Positions 25,449-34,423 are shown, counted from the first letter of the stretch. The stretch is 64,000 nt of DNA from Chryseobacterium joostei (GCF_003815775.1 NZ_CP033926.1:4278001-4342000); one strand, 5' to 3'. Notes: generated by a model from the sequence alone, not told the origin. Translations and numbers: made by a program.

Positions 25449-25495
25449 AAAATATAGTCGGTGAACTTTAAAAATTTAAAATCACCAACTATATT
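25449..25495 (-). terminator. Terminator downstream of the HU and 29-aa genes
   Basis: On the minus strand ATAGTTGGTGA pairs with TCACCGACTAT (one G-T-type mismatch), followed by ATTTTTG. It lies between the 29-aa gene and rng and probably separates the two transcripts. Confidence 0.6.
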
Positions 25496-25524
25496 ATTAT
25501 ATTTTGAATCTCGATAAGAAGAGA

Positions 25525-25614
25525 TTATTTTTTCTTATGTCTGTTTGCTCTTCTTCTTTTCTTTCTTTTGTGTGTTGCAACCTTGTGTCTTTTTCTTTTC
25601 TTTCCGCTTGGCAT
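25525..25614 (-). CDS. 29-aa highly basic AURKAIP1/COX24 (mS38/bS22)-type protein
   Basis: A very short gene, MPSGKKRKRHKVATHKRK followed by KRRRANRHKKK, stop TAA at 25525-25527. Over half of the residues are Lys, Arg or His. The MPSGKKRKRHK...HKRKKRRR...H pattern is that of the AURKAIP1/COX24 domain, which includes mitochondrial mS38 and mycobacterial bS22, both parts of the small ribosomal subunit. The protein is thus probably a ribosomal small-subunit component. It lies 43 bp after the HU gene and before a terminator, consistent with a two-gene transcript. Confidence 0.8.
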   Translation of the reverse strand: MPSGKKRKRHKVATHKRKKRRRANRHKKK

Positions 25615-25657
25615 AATTTTAATTTTTTAGTAACTAGTTAATATTCAGTTAATGTTC

Positions 25658-25948
25658 TTATTTTACTGCAACTTTCGTTTTTACTTTCTCTACAAAAGAT
25701 TTTGAAGGTTTGAAAGCAGGAATGTTATGAGCAGGAATCTCAATTGCAGTGTTCTTAGAAATATTTCTTCCTGTTTTAGCAGCTCTTGTTTTAATGATAA
25801 AAGAACCAAAACCTCTCAGATAAACGTTATCCCCATTATACATAGAAGTTCTGATCTCCTGCATAAAAGCTTCTACAACTTTCTGTGTCTCATTCTTTTC
25901 TGTTCCCAACTTATTTGAGATGGTGTTTACCAATTCTGCCTTTGTCAT
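25658..25948 (-). CDS. HU/IHF family DNA-binding protein
   Basis: A 96-aa nucleoid protein of the HU family. It contains TKAELVNTISNKLGTEKNET, NVYLRGFGSFIIKTRAAKTG, the arm region RNISKNTAIEIPAHNIPAFK with the intercalating Pro region (IPAHNIPAFKPSK), and the C-terminal SKSFVEKVK. It binds and bends DNA as a dimer. It is followed by the 29-aa basic protein on the same strand. Length is typical. Confidence 0.92.
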   Translation of the reverse strand: MTKAELVNTISNKLGTEKNETQKVVEAFMQEIRTSMYNGDNVYLRGFGSFIIKTRAAKTGRNISKNTAIEIPAHNIPAFKPSKSFVEKVKTKVAVK

Positions 25949-26228
25949 TTCCTTATTTTAATTTTAAATTTTAGGTGTGCAAATTTAGTTAAAAAAATTG
26001 AATACTAGCAAATTAGTGGCAAAATATTTTTCTCCAGATCGCTCAGTTTTCAATGTATACACTATGTTAACGTGAATTGGAGATAATTTAATAATAAAAT
26101 AATATGAATGTACAGCAATGTTGAAATTTAAAGGAATAATCTTAAGGAAAAACTGGCAAACCATTTACTACAAGGGGATTCCGTACTTCTTACCAATGAG
26201 AAATTCAAAAATAAAATTCAAAATCTTT

Positions 26229-26900
26229 TTACAAACTGGAATTATAATATCCATTTTCTACACAGAATCGAATAAGGTGAAGTTTTGTCTTCAGTCCCAG
26301 CTTTTCTGTAAGCCTATTGATGTAGGTATCAATGGTTCTTGTACTCAGATTCAGCTTTTCTGCAATTTCTTTATTACTGAACCCTTCGTAGCAGAATCTC
26401 ATCAGCTGTATTTCTGATGACGACAGCTCTTCTTGCCCCTTTTTCTGCCTGTCCATGTATTCCTGCACAGCCAACGGTTGCTGCTCCCATTCTTTGGAAT
26501 AGGCTGCATAATCAAAATCGTCAGAAGCTATACTTCCTTTAATGATATCCTTAATAATATTACTTTTCTTTTGGCAATAGTATATATTAGGGATCTTCGA
26601 AAGAATTTCAGCCATATCCTCCTGATAAGTCCCCGAATAGGTGACAATAGGAGTTTCTGTGTTGTTTTTTCTAATGTACTTAATGGCTTCAATTCCACTC
26701 AATACCGGCATAAATAGCTCAATAACAAATACATCTTCCTGTCTTCTGTAAATTCTGTTAACAAGCTCGTGGCCATTGTTACAGTCATTCAGAAGCATAT
26801 AGAAAGGGTTCTCCATTAGGGTTTTGATCATTATTTTTTTAAAATAAAAATCACTGTCTGCTATTGAGAAACGCACGGTATTAGATAATATTTTACTCAT
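26229..26900 (-). CDS. LuxR/NarL-type response regulator with Glu at the phosphoacceptor site
   Basis: A 223-aa regulator with a receiver domain (about 8-130) and a LuxR HTH (about 155-220: LSSSEIQLMRFCYEGFSNKE, IAEKLNLSTRTIDTYINRLT). The acidic pocket (SIADSD), Thr (PIVTYSG) and Lys (YYCQKKS) are present, but the phosphoacceptor position reads DVFVIELFMPVLSG: Glu in place of Asp (gag codon). This could mimic phosphorylation. It lies 180 bp away from and divergent to the T6SS gene block, so it is the best candidate regulator for that system; this role is inferred. Confidence 0.85.
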   Translation of the reverse strand: MSKILSNTVRFSIADSDFYFKKIMIKTLMENPFYMLLNDCNNGHELVNRIYRRQEDVFVIELFMPVLSGIEAIKYIRKNNTETPIVTYSGTYQEDMAEILSKIPNIYYCQKKSNIIKDIIKGSIASDDFDYAAYSKEWEQQPLAVQEYMDRQKKGQEELSSSEIQLMRFCYEGFSNKEIAEKLNLSTRTIDTYINRLTEKLGLKTKLHLIRFCVENGYYNSSL

Positions 26901-27026
26901 TCTTAATATCGATTTGGCGAATGATATTTAAAATTCAGAGGCCTAATTTATGAAAAACTTATTAAAGTGGAAATTAATATTAATTTAATCAGGGATTTCA
27001 CGAAAACAGGGCGGGGAAAATACGTA

Positions 27027-27055
27027 TTGTGCATAAAAATTTTTTTTTATATTTT
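27027..27055 (+). promoter_or_regulatory. Possible promoter of the T6SS tssO-P-R block
   Basis: TTG at 27027-27029 and TATATTTT at 27048-27055, separated by 18 bp, resemble the -33/-7 layout (consensus TTG and TAnnTTTG with one mismatch). The start at 27081 lies about 20 nt after the expected transcription start. Confidence 0.4.
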
Positions 27056-27080
27056 CACAGGCCAAACAAATCGCAAATAT

Positions 27081-27614
27081 ATGTCTTCGAACAGGGAAAA
27101 AAAATTGAACAAATCTGACGTCAGAACGGGCATTTGGAAGTTTATTCTTTCTTTTGCTGTATTGTCTGTGGTATCCTTTGGTTGTCTGTACCTCTTTTTT
27201 AAAAGCTACGATATACAACGAGAAGGGATTAGCAGGGAAGCAGAAAATTATATGGAACTGATGCGCCGAAGTGACTTACTGAAAACTCATGTAGATAATA
27301 TTTATGACCGTATGACCCAGCTTGACATGAACAAGGTGCAGAATGATGTATTTCTGAGAACCAATATCATGGATAACGTGAGGGATGCTAAAAATATTAT
27401 GGGGAAAGACAGTACAGGGAACTTTAAGCACTATGCTGTTTTAATGAAACAGATAGAACCTATGATTAATTTAAAAACTAAAATTATAGGCGTTGAGTAT
27501 AAGAAGAAAACAGTTCTAAGGGATCTGGAAGAATGTATGGGAAAAGTAGGAAGGGCCAATAATGAGCTTAGAAAAGACTATACAAGAAATTTTACAGGAG
27601 GTAAAAGAAGATAA
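27081..27614 (+). CDS. T6SSiii inner-membrane protein (TssO/TssQ-like, first copy)
   Basis: A 177-aa protein with one N-terminal membrane anchor (about 20-40: IWKFILSFAVLSVVSFGCLY) and a long helical periplasmic part rich in charged residues. Start ATG 27081 (MSSNREKK) is chosen; an in-frame ATG at 26967 would add 38 residues overlapping the promoter. It resembles in size and topology the next gene, and both resemble the TssO-type proteins that in Bacteroidota T6SS replace the canonical TssJLM trans-envelope complex. Whether it is TssO or TssQ cannot be decided by eye. Confidence 0.65.
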   Translation: MSSNREKKLNKSDVRTGIWKFILSFAVLSVVSFGCLYLFFKSYDIQREGISREAENYMELMRRSDLLKTHVDNIYDRMTQLDMNKVQNDVFLRTNIMDNVRDAKNIMGKDSTGNFKHYAVLMKQIEPMINLKTKIIGVEYKKKTVLRDLEECMGKVGRANNELRKDYTRNFTGGKRR

Positions 27615-27625
27615 AAATAAAGGAT

Positions 27626-28150
27626 ATGCAAGGACACATTACATTATCTAAGAAGGAAAGGCATTATCAGTTTTTTTATTTAATACTGATGCTTGTAACT
27701 GCCATGTTATTTTTGGGAGTTATCTTTTTAAAAGGATTTGAATCTCCGTTTTCTGATGAAGATGTAAGAGGTATTCACAATCTTGAACAGAAAGCAGAGT
27801 TTGACCAACATCAGAAAGTTATTCTGCCAATCATGGATAGTACTTATACCATGATTACTAAACTTACAGACGAAGCTCCACAGCCTTTTGTGGAAAACAA
27901 TATCTTTGTAGGGGTTAATGATCTTAACAATTACTTTAAAAGCTACGACATTGTTGATACCCGAAAAGATGCCTACCCACAGATCGCTAAATTCTACAAA
28001 ATGTATTTTGAAGACAAAAAGATAATTTCAACTACTTCAGATGATATCAAGAGATTTGAAAAGCAGGTGGAAGAATGCAGAATTGGCTTCAAAGATAAGC
28101 AGGATAAGATTTATCAGCGTAAAAGTGCTCTAAAGGCACGCACGCAGTAA
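27626..28150 (+). CDS. tssO: T6SSiii membrane protein TssO-like
   Basis: A 174-aa protein with one N-terminal membrane segment (FFYLILMLVTAMLFLGVIFL) and a helical C-terminal region. It begins 11 bp after the previous, similarly built gene and precedes TssP and TssR, the gene order known for Bacteroidota T6SSiii. Function there: part of the trans-envelope structure between cytoplasmic baseplate and outer membrane. The TssO name is from size, topology and context; the alternative is TssQ. Confidence 0.65.
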   Translation: MQGHITLSKKERHYQFFYLILMLVTAMLFLGVIFLKGFESPFSDEDVRGIHNLEQKAEFDQHQKVILPIMDSTYTMITKLTDEAPQPFVENNIFVGVNDLNNYFKSYDIVDTRKDAYPQIAKFYKMYFEDKKIISTTSDDIKRFEKQVEECRIGFKDKQDKIYQRKSALKARTQ

Positions 28151-28201
28151 TTCAGTAATGAATATAGGAACTATAAATAAAACACATCACAATTATTAAC
28201 T

Positions 28202-29113
28202 ATGAATTATTTTCAAAAGAACAAAAAGAACATTATTATCGGTGTTATTGCAACATTGCTCATTGCAGCCCTTGTTGCACTTTGGCTGCAGAAAAAGGTA
28301 ATCCACTCTGCTGATGATATTGTTGGGGTAGTTTATCCGTCTGCATTGTCGGTAGGGGATACACTTTTATTTGAAGATAAAACCCAGTTTGCAAAATCCA
28401 AGAGATGGAATTTTGGAGACGGTACAACTTCTGATAAAAATAGTGGAATCCACTTTTATAATAAACCGGGATATTACCAGGTAAGTTTGATCGTTGACAA
28501 CAAGTACACTAAATCTTTCCCGGTAATGGTATCGGCAAGAAGCGTGAAGCAATCCAAAGACAGCGTAAAATCCAAAACAATCATTGAGGCACCGGTAGAA
28601 GCTATGCTGAATGAAAATGTACAGTTCCGTGCTGTTTCTGATGCTACACAGTTTGCATGGAAGTTTGGAGAAACAGGTAATACAGATTCTAAAGAGAAAC
28701 TAGCTATTTATTCCTATAAAAAAGCGGGAGATTATGTGGTTACTTTGTACACAGAAGAAAGCCAGGAGCCTATTTACCACCGTATCAAGATTAAACCTAT
28801 TTATAACCCTCTTGAAGAAGAGGAAGTATCTGTAGAAGATTCTTATGCGAAAATCGATAACGACTTTAAATACCACCTACAGCAAATTGCTAACGGAAAC
28901 AGTTTCAACACGCATTATAATTACCTGTTGAAAACCTATCTGTGTAACAATGAAAATACAGTGGTAAAGGTAAACGAAAGTAAAGTAAATAACTTCTACA
29001 TGTATTGTGCAGGTCTTCAGTTTGACAAAAACATGGTGATCCAAACTGTAAAAGTGAATTTTGACGATACACAAAACTGTGTAACAAAAGTAGATATAAA
29101 CCAAAGCAAATAA
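28202..29113 (+). CDS. tssP: T6SSiii protein with PKD-like domains (TssP-like)
   Basis: A 303-aa protein with an N-terminal membrane anchor (about 10-30: NIIIGVIATLLIAALVALWL) and two PKD-type immunoglobulin-like folds in the periplasmic part: KRWNFGDGTTSDKNSGIHFY (about 62-81) and a weaker FAWKFGETGNTDSKEKLAIY (about 158-177). PKD domains are characteristic of TssP in this subtype. It stands 50 bp after tssO and 46 bp before tssR. The C-terminal third (SYAKIDNDFKYHLQQIANGN) is helical and then strand-rich, without a known name. Confidence 0.72.
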   Translation: MNYFQKNKKNIIIGVIATLLIAALVALWLQKKVIHSADDIVGVVYPSALSVGDTLLFEDKTQFAKSKRWNFGDGTTSDKNSGIHFYNKPGYYQVSLIVDNKYTKSFPVMVSARSVKQSKDSVKSKTIIEAPVEAMLNENVQFRAVSDATQFAWKFGETGNTDSKEKLAIYSYKKAGDYVVTLYTEESQEPIYHRIKIKPIYNPLEEEEVSVEDSYAKIDNDFKYHLQQIANGNSFNTHYNYLLKTYLCNNENTVVKVNESKVNNFYMYCAGLQFDKNMVIQTVKVNFDDTQNCVTKVDINQSK

Positions 29114-29159
29114 TACCGTCCAGTCTTCTGGATGCGCCAATCATAAAAGATAAAATAGG

Positions 29160-31565
29160 ATGAAAAATAAATTTCCTCTAGCAGCATATTACATAGGATT
29201 ATCAGTATTATTGACGAGTTGCCAGGTAAAGCTGCCGTCAAAGAAAACTCCGGAGCCATCACAGTATGGCCAGGTAGATAATTCACCGGTAGTCAATGGT
29301 TATCCTAAAAAGTCAGTTCCATGGATCGTTATTTCAGACCGATCAAGAAACACGGCTTATTTGGATAAAGATGATGAAAAATCATACAAGGAAGTTAAAT
29401 TTCTGGAGCCTTTAATGGTTTTAAAACATAGAGATGGAATGGTAAAGGTTGCGGAATATGTTCCGGATGCCTTAATGAAGAAAGTATCATCAAAATCCGT
29501 AAAAACATACGGTTGGATTCCTGAATCGGACCTGCTTCTATGGAATCACTCTCTAAAAAGCGAAAAAACTGGGTATCCTGTAAGGGTGGCAGTAGTACCT
29601 AACAACAGTGAAGTTATTAAAAACGCTGAAAGATACTACAAAAACGACTCTATTATGGTGTTCAATTCACCAAGCCTTATTGAAACTGCCAACGTTAAAA
29701 TTCCTAACGGGCAAATGGTGTATGTATACAAGCAGGCAGAGAATAATAAGAGATTCCTGGTAGGTAAAAAGCCGTCTGTTGATATAGACAGTATTGGTAA
29801 AGGCCTTTACGGATGGGTAAGTTCTAACGTGATTTCTACATGGGGAGAACGTTCCGCTGTAAAACTGAAAAATACAACAGGAATCAGCGAATCCGAATTG
29901 GGAATACATGAAGGGTACCCTGGAGGATCAGGATCTGATGCTGAAAATAAAACAGCAATTCTGCTTACTGATGTCAATAAAAGAAAACCACTGGAAAATA
30001 TTTTCCCCGTGACTTTACCTTTAAATGAAGCTCCTACTCCCAATTCCAAAACGAAGTATTTTACCAATATTCTGGATTACAGTAAAAACTACGTGTTCAA
30101 TGTTTTAGGAGAGCCTATCTATTTTGACCGTTACAGAGAGATTACAGATAGAGATAAAAATATCAATATTGTTTTTGCATTGGATGTAAGTGCCGGAAAT
30201 GCTCCTTATGCCCCAATTGTAAAATCATTGTTGCAGGATTTACAGCTTAGATTTGAAAAACCATCTTATTTCAATAATGTGAAATATGGTGTTGTTTTAT
30301 ATAAAAATAACCCTTGCGGAAATAATCTTTCAGTATCTAACCTAAGTACTGACTACAGTAAAATCACAACATTTATTGATCAGAAGACCAATGAGATGAA
30401 CTGTGCCAGTAATAGTGGCTACCAGCCGGTAGGAGAGGCGCTTTCTGCAGCCGGAAATCTTCTCTCCAATGTTCCGGATGAAACCAATATTGTAGTGACT
30501 GTAGGAACATCTGCTAACCAAAGTGGAAATATGTACAGTGTGATAGGTTCCCTTACACAGGCCCAGGCAAGACTGATTATGTTCCAGACCAGTGCGAGAT
30601 CTTCCGATACCTACAATGATTTTGTATTAATGGCAGAAAATGTAGTTACTGCTACTGCTAAAAATATTGCCGAGCTTAAAAAGCAAAAAATTATCAATCA
30701 GTCAGATGTTCTTACCAAGAATAATTTCAGCTTAGTAGAAGGAGATGCCGGATTTTTCTCATTGGCTTATCCTAAGCAAAGTATGTCCCAGGGATTCGTT
30801 ATTTTTCCTAAAAAAGGAGACGTTGCTACACCGGGATTCCTGAAGAAATCTGTAGATAGTCTTATTGCACAGGTGACAGTGGATAATCAGAATGTTGATA
30901 AATCGCTTAATGAGTACTTCCACTCTTCTGTAGGGGCAGGAAAAACAGATGTTGACTTGAAATATAAATATCTGTATCCGGGGCTTACCAATCCGGTTTC
31001 TGCAGGAATTGCAGCACAGCTGATCAACTACGGAAATCCATTCCTGGTAAAAGGATATATTCCAAAAGAATTGAAAGAATATACTCCGGGAATAGAAAAA
31101 GGAATTCTTATTTCTGAAGCAGAGTACGACAATCTGAAAGCTTTCTACACAGAAGTATACAAAAATACAGGTGCTGAAAAAGCAGATTTCAATCAGGCAG
31201 CAGCAATCAGAGAATATGTAAAACTGTTAAAGAAATACAATCCTACCATCAAATTCCTGGATAAAGGAGACCTTTATGAATTACCAATGTCCTATGCTGT
31301 TGGAATGAGTACAGGATTCGATCTTTCTGAAGAAGAATTGATGGCCAAGTATAAGCTTAAAGGATGGAAAAAGTCTAAAATTGTTCCTAATGAAACAGTA
31401 AGAACGTATTTCCGTCACTACAAGGATCTGGCAGAAAGAATGCTTAATCATAGAAATAATCCGGCTGTGAAAATCCAGCAAAACGGACAGACATTCTATT
31501 GGCTTAACGAGTATTTTACACCGTCAAGACTTCCAACAGAAGCACCGGAATATACTAAACATTAA
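29160..31565 (+). CDS. tssR: T6SSiii outer-membrane-associated lipoprotein TssR
   Basis: An 801-aa lipoprotein (signal ending LLTSCQVKL, Cys about 21). The middle has a von Willebrand A-like domain starting with NIVFALDVSAGNAPY (Asp342-Val-Ser344 in MIDAS-like context). The C-terminal region ends in HYKDLAERMLNHRNNP and FYWLNEYFTPSRLP. Size, lipoprotein anchor and position after TssP fit TssR, which substitutes for part of the classical trans-envelope complex in Bacteroidota T6SS. A terminator follows, separating it from the hcp1 unit. Confidence 0.85.
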   Translation: MKNKFPLAAYYIGLSVLLTSCQVKLPSKKTPEPSQYGQVDNSPVVNGYPKKSVPWIVISDRSRNTAYLDKDDEKSYKEVKFLEPLMVLKHRDGMVKVAEYVPDALMKKVSSKSVKTYGWIPESDLLLWNHSLKSEKTGYPVRVAVVPNNSEVIKNAERYYKNDSIMVFNSPSLIETANVKIPNGQMVYVYKQAENNKRFLVGKKPSVDIDSIGKGLYGWVSSNVISTWGERSAVKLKNTTGISESELGIHEGYPGGSGSDAENKTAILLTDVNKRKPLENIFPVTLPLNEAPTPNSKTKYFTNILDYSKNYVFNVLGEPIYFDRYREITDRDKNINIVFALDVSAGNAPYAPIVKSLLQDLQLRFEKPSYFNNVKYGVVLYKNNPCGNNLSVSNLSTDYSKITTFIDQKTNEMNCASNSGYQPVGEALSAAGNLLSNVPDETNIVVTVGTSANQSGNMYSVIGSLTQAQARLIMFQTSARSSDTYNDFVLMAENVVTATAKNIAELKKQKIINQSDVLTKNNFSLVEGDAGFFSLAYPKQSMSQGFVIFPKKGDVATPGFLKKSVDSLIAQVTVDNQNVDKSLNEYFHSSVGAGKTDVDLKYKYLYPGLTNPVSAGIAAQLINYGNPFLVKGYIPKELKEYTPGIEKGILISEAEYDNLKAFYTEVYKNTGAEKADFNQAAAIREYVKLLKKYNPTIKFLDKGDLYELPMSYAVGMSTGFDLSEEELMAKYKLKGWKKSKIVPNETVRTYFRHYKDLAERMLNHRNNPAVKIQQNGQTFYWLNEYFTPSRLPTEAPEYTKH

Positions 31566-31585
31566 TTGTTATTTCTTATAATATG

Positions 31586-31619
31586 AAAAGCAGGAGTAAT
31601 TGTACTTCTGCTTTTTTTA
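31586..31619 (+). terminator. Terminator after tssR
   Basis: Stem AAAAGCAGgAGTA / TACtTCTGCTTTT with T-run, ending the tssO-P-R transcript before the regulated hcp1 promoter. Confidence 0.8.
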
Positions 31620-31765
31620 TATAATGAACTCAAGGTCATTTAAAATTTTGATCTGGAAGCCGTTTATTTCTCTTTCAGGTGTAAAAAGACGTTTTATCTT
31701 TAAAGTGTAGAAATGGTTAAATCGCTTTAATGATAGTGGTTATCATGATGTTTGTAAATCCAATG

Positions 31766-31858
31766 TCGTAGAATTACTACAAAAAGTAGTAGAACTACTA
31801 CAATTTTTCAGATTTATCTTTAAAAGTTTTTTTAAGAGTGAAAGACCCTCTATATTTG
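31766..31858 (+). promoter_or_regulatory. hcp1 operator (double palindrome) and -7 box
   Basis: Two palindromes GTAGAATTACTAC (31768-31780) and GTAGAACTACTAC (31789-31801), centres 21 bp apart. The -7 box TATATTTG (31851-31858) starts exactly 50 bp after the end of the second palindrome. No TTG lies at -33. The same layout with identical spacing precedes hcp2 and hcp3. Confidence 0.75.
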
Positions 31859-31910
31859 CTACACAATCACTGAATCACAAAATATTACTAACGATTAAAA
31901 TTTACAAATC

Positions 31911-32318
31911 ATGGCAGAAAGAAATTCGAGAGGAATCTTAAAATTTAATAACGGAGAAGGTCAAAAGCTATTAAAGATGAACTATAGTGTAGCCAGATCT
32001 ACAGACGTATCAGGACGTGTAGCATCAGACCCATCCAATGCATTAATCAAGGTTACAGTAGAAGCTACTGAAAAATCTGATATTCTGGAAAGTTTATTGA
32101 ACGGAAAATATAAACCTACAGTAGGAGAAATTGTTTTTAACAAATCTCACGAAGAGGGAACATTGATCACTTTGAACTGGCAAAATGGATACGTAATCCA
32201 GCACCAGGTTGATTTTGATGCAATTGACAGCAATAGTATGTTGATCAGCTTCGTAATCAGTGCTGAAACAATTGGTTATGGTACTTCTGAGTATGCAGGA
32301 CTTTGGCCAACTAGCTAA
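31911..32318 (+). CDS. hcp: T6SS tube protein Hcp/TssD, copy 1
   Basis: A 135-aa Bacteroidota-type Hcp (MAERNSRGILKFNNGEGQKL, SRSTDVSGRVASDPSNALIK-type core, end EYAGLWPTS). Hcp rings stack to form the expelled inner tube and carry small effectors. It is nearly identical to the other two copies in the window, differing mainly near the C-terminus (GYGTSEYAGLWPTS against DYGTSQYAGLWPSSGK). It has its own regulated promoter and a terminator at 32347, then vgrG1 follows as a separate or partially read-through unit. Confidence 0.95.
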   Translation: MAERNSRGILKFNNGEGQKLLKMNYSVARSTDVSGRVASDPSNALIKVTVEATEKSDILESLLNGKYKPTVGEIVFNKSHEEGTLITLNWQNGYVIQHQVDFDAIDSNSMLISFVISAETIGYGTSEYAGLWPTS

Positions 32319-32346
32319 AATTATACACATTATCAACATTCATACG

Positions 32347-32383
32347 AAAAAAAGACTGTCCCTACTAAAGGCGGTCTTTTTTT
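32347..32383 (+). terminator. Terminator after hcp1
   Basis: Stem built from AAAAAAAGAC and GTCTTTTTTT around a GC-rich loop, 28 bp after hcp1. Read-through to vgrG1 is possible. Confidence 0.65.
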
Positions 32384-32488
32384 GCCTAGGATGAACTTTA
32401 TATTGGTTGTTTTATTTTCATATCATATTGATATGGTGACTATTTCGTAAAAAAATGCTATCTTTAAACTAAACCAAACACAAAGCAT

Positions 32489-34420
32489 ATGAAAACCGAA
32501 TCACAGACAAGAGGTTCTTCATTCCGTCCATCACAAAATGCAGACGGAGTTTCTGAAAACCACCAGGCAGGAATCAATAGGCTGGTAAAACTTTCACTGG
32601 TTGTGGAGGGGAAAATTATTAAGTATTATAAACATTTCACACTTAAACAAAAAGCAGGTAATCACCACGAGTTCAGCCTTACCCTTGCCCATGATGCATT
32701 GGGTGACAGACAGAGTCATACCCTTGAAGAAGCTAATAAATTCTTAGGGAAACGCCTCACAGTGGTTATTTCCTATAAAGATATAGAACAAAGTCCTGAA
32801 AGAAATTTTGTAGGAATCATTACCAAGGTAGGATTCAGCCAAGAGAAGATGAGTTTGGGGAATATTGTTCTTTCCGGCTACAGTCCAACAATATTATTGG
32901 ATGGAGCTCCTCATATTCAAAGCTTTGGAGGAGCACAGCCTGTTAATATGGGGATTATTGCTGAAGAGGTTATTAAGCAGGGAATAGACAAAGGACGTTT
33001 TGATATCAGAGTAGATACCAACGACTATTCTCAGATTATCTACAGCAGCCAGTACAACGAAACGCATTATAACTATCTTGCAAGAATGGCAGAAGCCTAT
33101 GGCGAACAGTTCTATTATGACGGAGAAGTATTACATTTTGGAAAACTTCCGCCTCAGAATAAGCCTATAAAACTTACCTATGGAAGTAATGCGGATGATA
33201 TCAAAGTAGAATTAAAGGCTGTTCATACAAAGCCACAATACTATGGCTATAACAGCAGTAAAAATGAAAAGTTAACCTCAGGAGAAACTCCGGTTAATCA
33301 CTTAGGAGATCTTGCCAAGACTGCTTACAGTCATAACGAAAAAATATACAAAACTCCCGCTCTTCAGGTGGCACCCATTAAGGCGTCCACTCATTTGGAT
33401 GTAGAAAACTCACAAAAAAGTGCTTCAGGAAGTGAAGCCGTAAGCGTATTTTCAGTTTCTGGTTCTACAACTGTTCCGTTTTTGCATCCCGGATGTGTAG
33501 TGGATATTCATATGAGAAAGCCGGACACTAATGAAACCACTTATTTTACTAAGATTATGGTAACTGACGTTGTCCATGAAATTGACACTATTGGGCATTA
33601 TAAAGGAAGTTTTGAATCCATTGCAGCAGATACAGGATTCTTACCAAAACCTGAATTTACAGTTCCTATTGCTCAGCCCCAAATTGCAACAGTAATTGCC
33701 AATGCAGATCCAGAAGGTCAGGGTAGAGTTCAGGTAAGATTCGACTGGCAGATGAATGATGTTACCCACTTTGTACGTGTAATGACCCCGGATGCAGGAG
33801 GAACTGACCAGATTACTCAAAACCGAGGATATGTAGCCATTCCTGAAGTAGGAGATCAGGTAATGGTTAACTTTGTTCACAGTCATCCTGACAGGCCATT
33901 TGTAATGGGAGGAATGTTCCATGGTGGCGTTGGATTAGGTGGTGGTGCAGATAACCGTGTAAAATCTATTCAGACCAGAAGTGGACACAGAGTTGTTTTT
34001 ACAGAAGATGAAAGCATCATCATCACTGATAAAAGCGGTAATGAAATTCACCTGGATACTACAGGAAGCAACATTAATATCACAGCACCGGAAACCATGA
34101 CCCTGAATTGTAAGAATATGAACATCAATGTAGGTGAAAATATGACGACAACCGTGGGAATGAATAAATCCAACAGTATCGGAATGAACAATACGGAAAG
34201 TGTAGGCGCAATGAAAATGACCTCCGTAGTTGGAGACGCAAGTATGTTTATTACCGGAAAACTGACAGAGATGATTGATGGAGATGTTCACAGCGAAACA
34301 AAGAAAGAGAGAAACGAAGTCAGTGAAAAAGATATGAATATACAATCCAGTAAGTTTGTTCATAAACATGCACAGGAAGAAGTACAAAATAATAGCGGAG
34401 AAAAATCCAAATCACATTAA
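32489..34420 (+). CDS. vgrG: T6SS spike protein VgrG/TssI, copy 1
   Basis: A 643-aa spike protein. It has a gp27-like N-terminal half, an OB-fold (about 400-470: NADPEGQGRVQVRFDWQMND, RGYVAIPEVGDQVMVNF, HPDRPFVMGGMFHGG) and a C-terminal beta-helix with short repeats (MNINVGENMTTTVGMNKSNS, VGMNKSN, IGMNNTES). The trimer caps the Hcp tube. It is directly followed (3-bp gap) by a cargo gene whose N-terminus probably docks on this spike. It is over half identical to VgrG2 by eye, but has a different C-terminus. Confidence 0.95.
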   Translation: MKTESQTRGSSFRPSQNADGVSENHQAGINRLVKLSLVVEGKIIKYYKHFTLKQKAGNHHEFSLTLAHDALGDRQSHTLEEANKFLGKRLTVVISYKDIEQSPERNFVGIITKVGFSQEKMSLGNIVLSGYSPTILLDGAPHIQSFGGAQPVNMGIIAEEVIKQGIDKGRFDIRVDTNDYSQIIYSSQYNETHYNYLARMAEAYGEQFYYDGEVLHFGKLPPQNKPIKLTYGSNADDIKVELKAVHTKPQYYGYNSSKNEKLTSGETPVNHLGDLAKTAYSHNEKIYKTPALQVAPIKASTHLDVENSQKSASGSEAVSVFSVSGSTTVPFLHPGCVVDIHMRKPDTNETTYFTKIMVTDVVHEIDTIGHYKGSFESIAADTGFLPKPEFTVPIAQPQIATVIANADPEGQGRVQVRFDWQMNDVTHFVRVMTPDAGGTDQITQNRGYVAIPEVGDQVMVNFVHSHPDRPFVMGGMFHGGVGLGGGADNRVKSIQTRSGHRVVFTEDESIIITDKSGNEIHLDTTGSNINITAPETMTLNCKNMNINVGENMTTTVGMNKSNSIGMNNTESVGAMKMTSVVGDASMFITGKLTEMIDGDVHSETKKERNEVSEKDMNIQSSKFVHKHAQEEVQNNSGEKSKSH

Positions 34421-34423
34421 GCA

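Noticed and set aside
26118..26417. Plus-strand frame of 99 aa
   Set aside because: Mostly antisense to the HTH part of the response regulator and without a plausible start region.
26967..27080. Longer start for the first TssO-like protein
   Set aside because: It would add a second hydrophobic segment overlapping the -33/-7-like promoter at 27027-27055.
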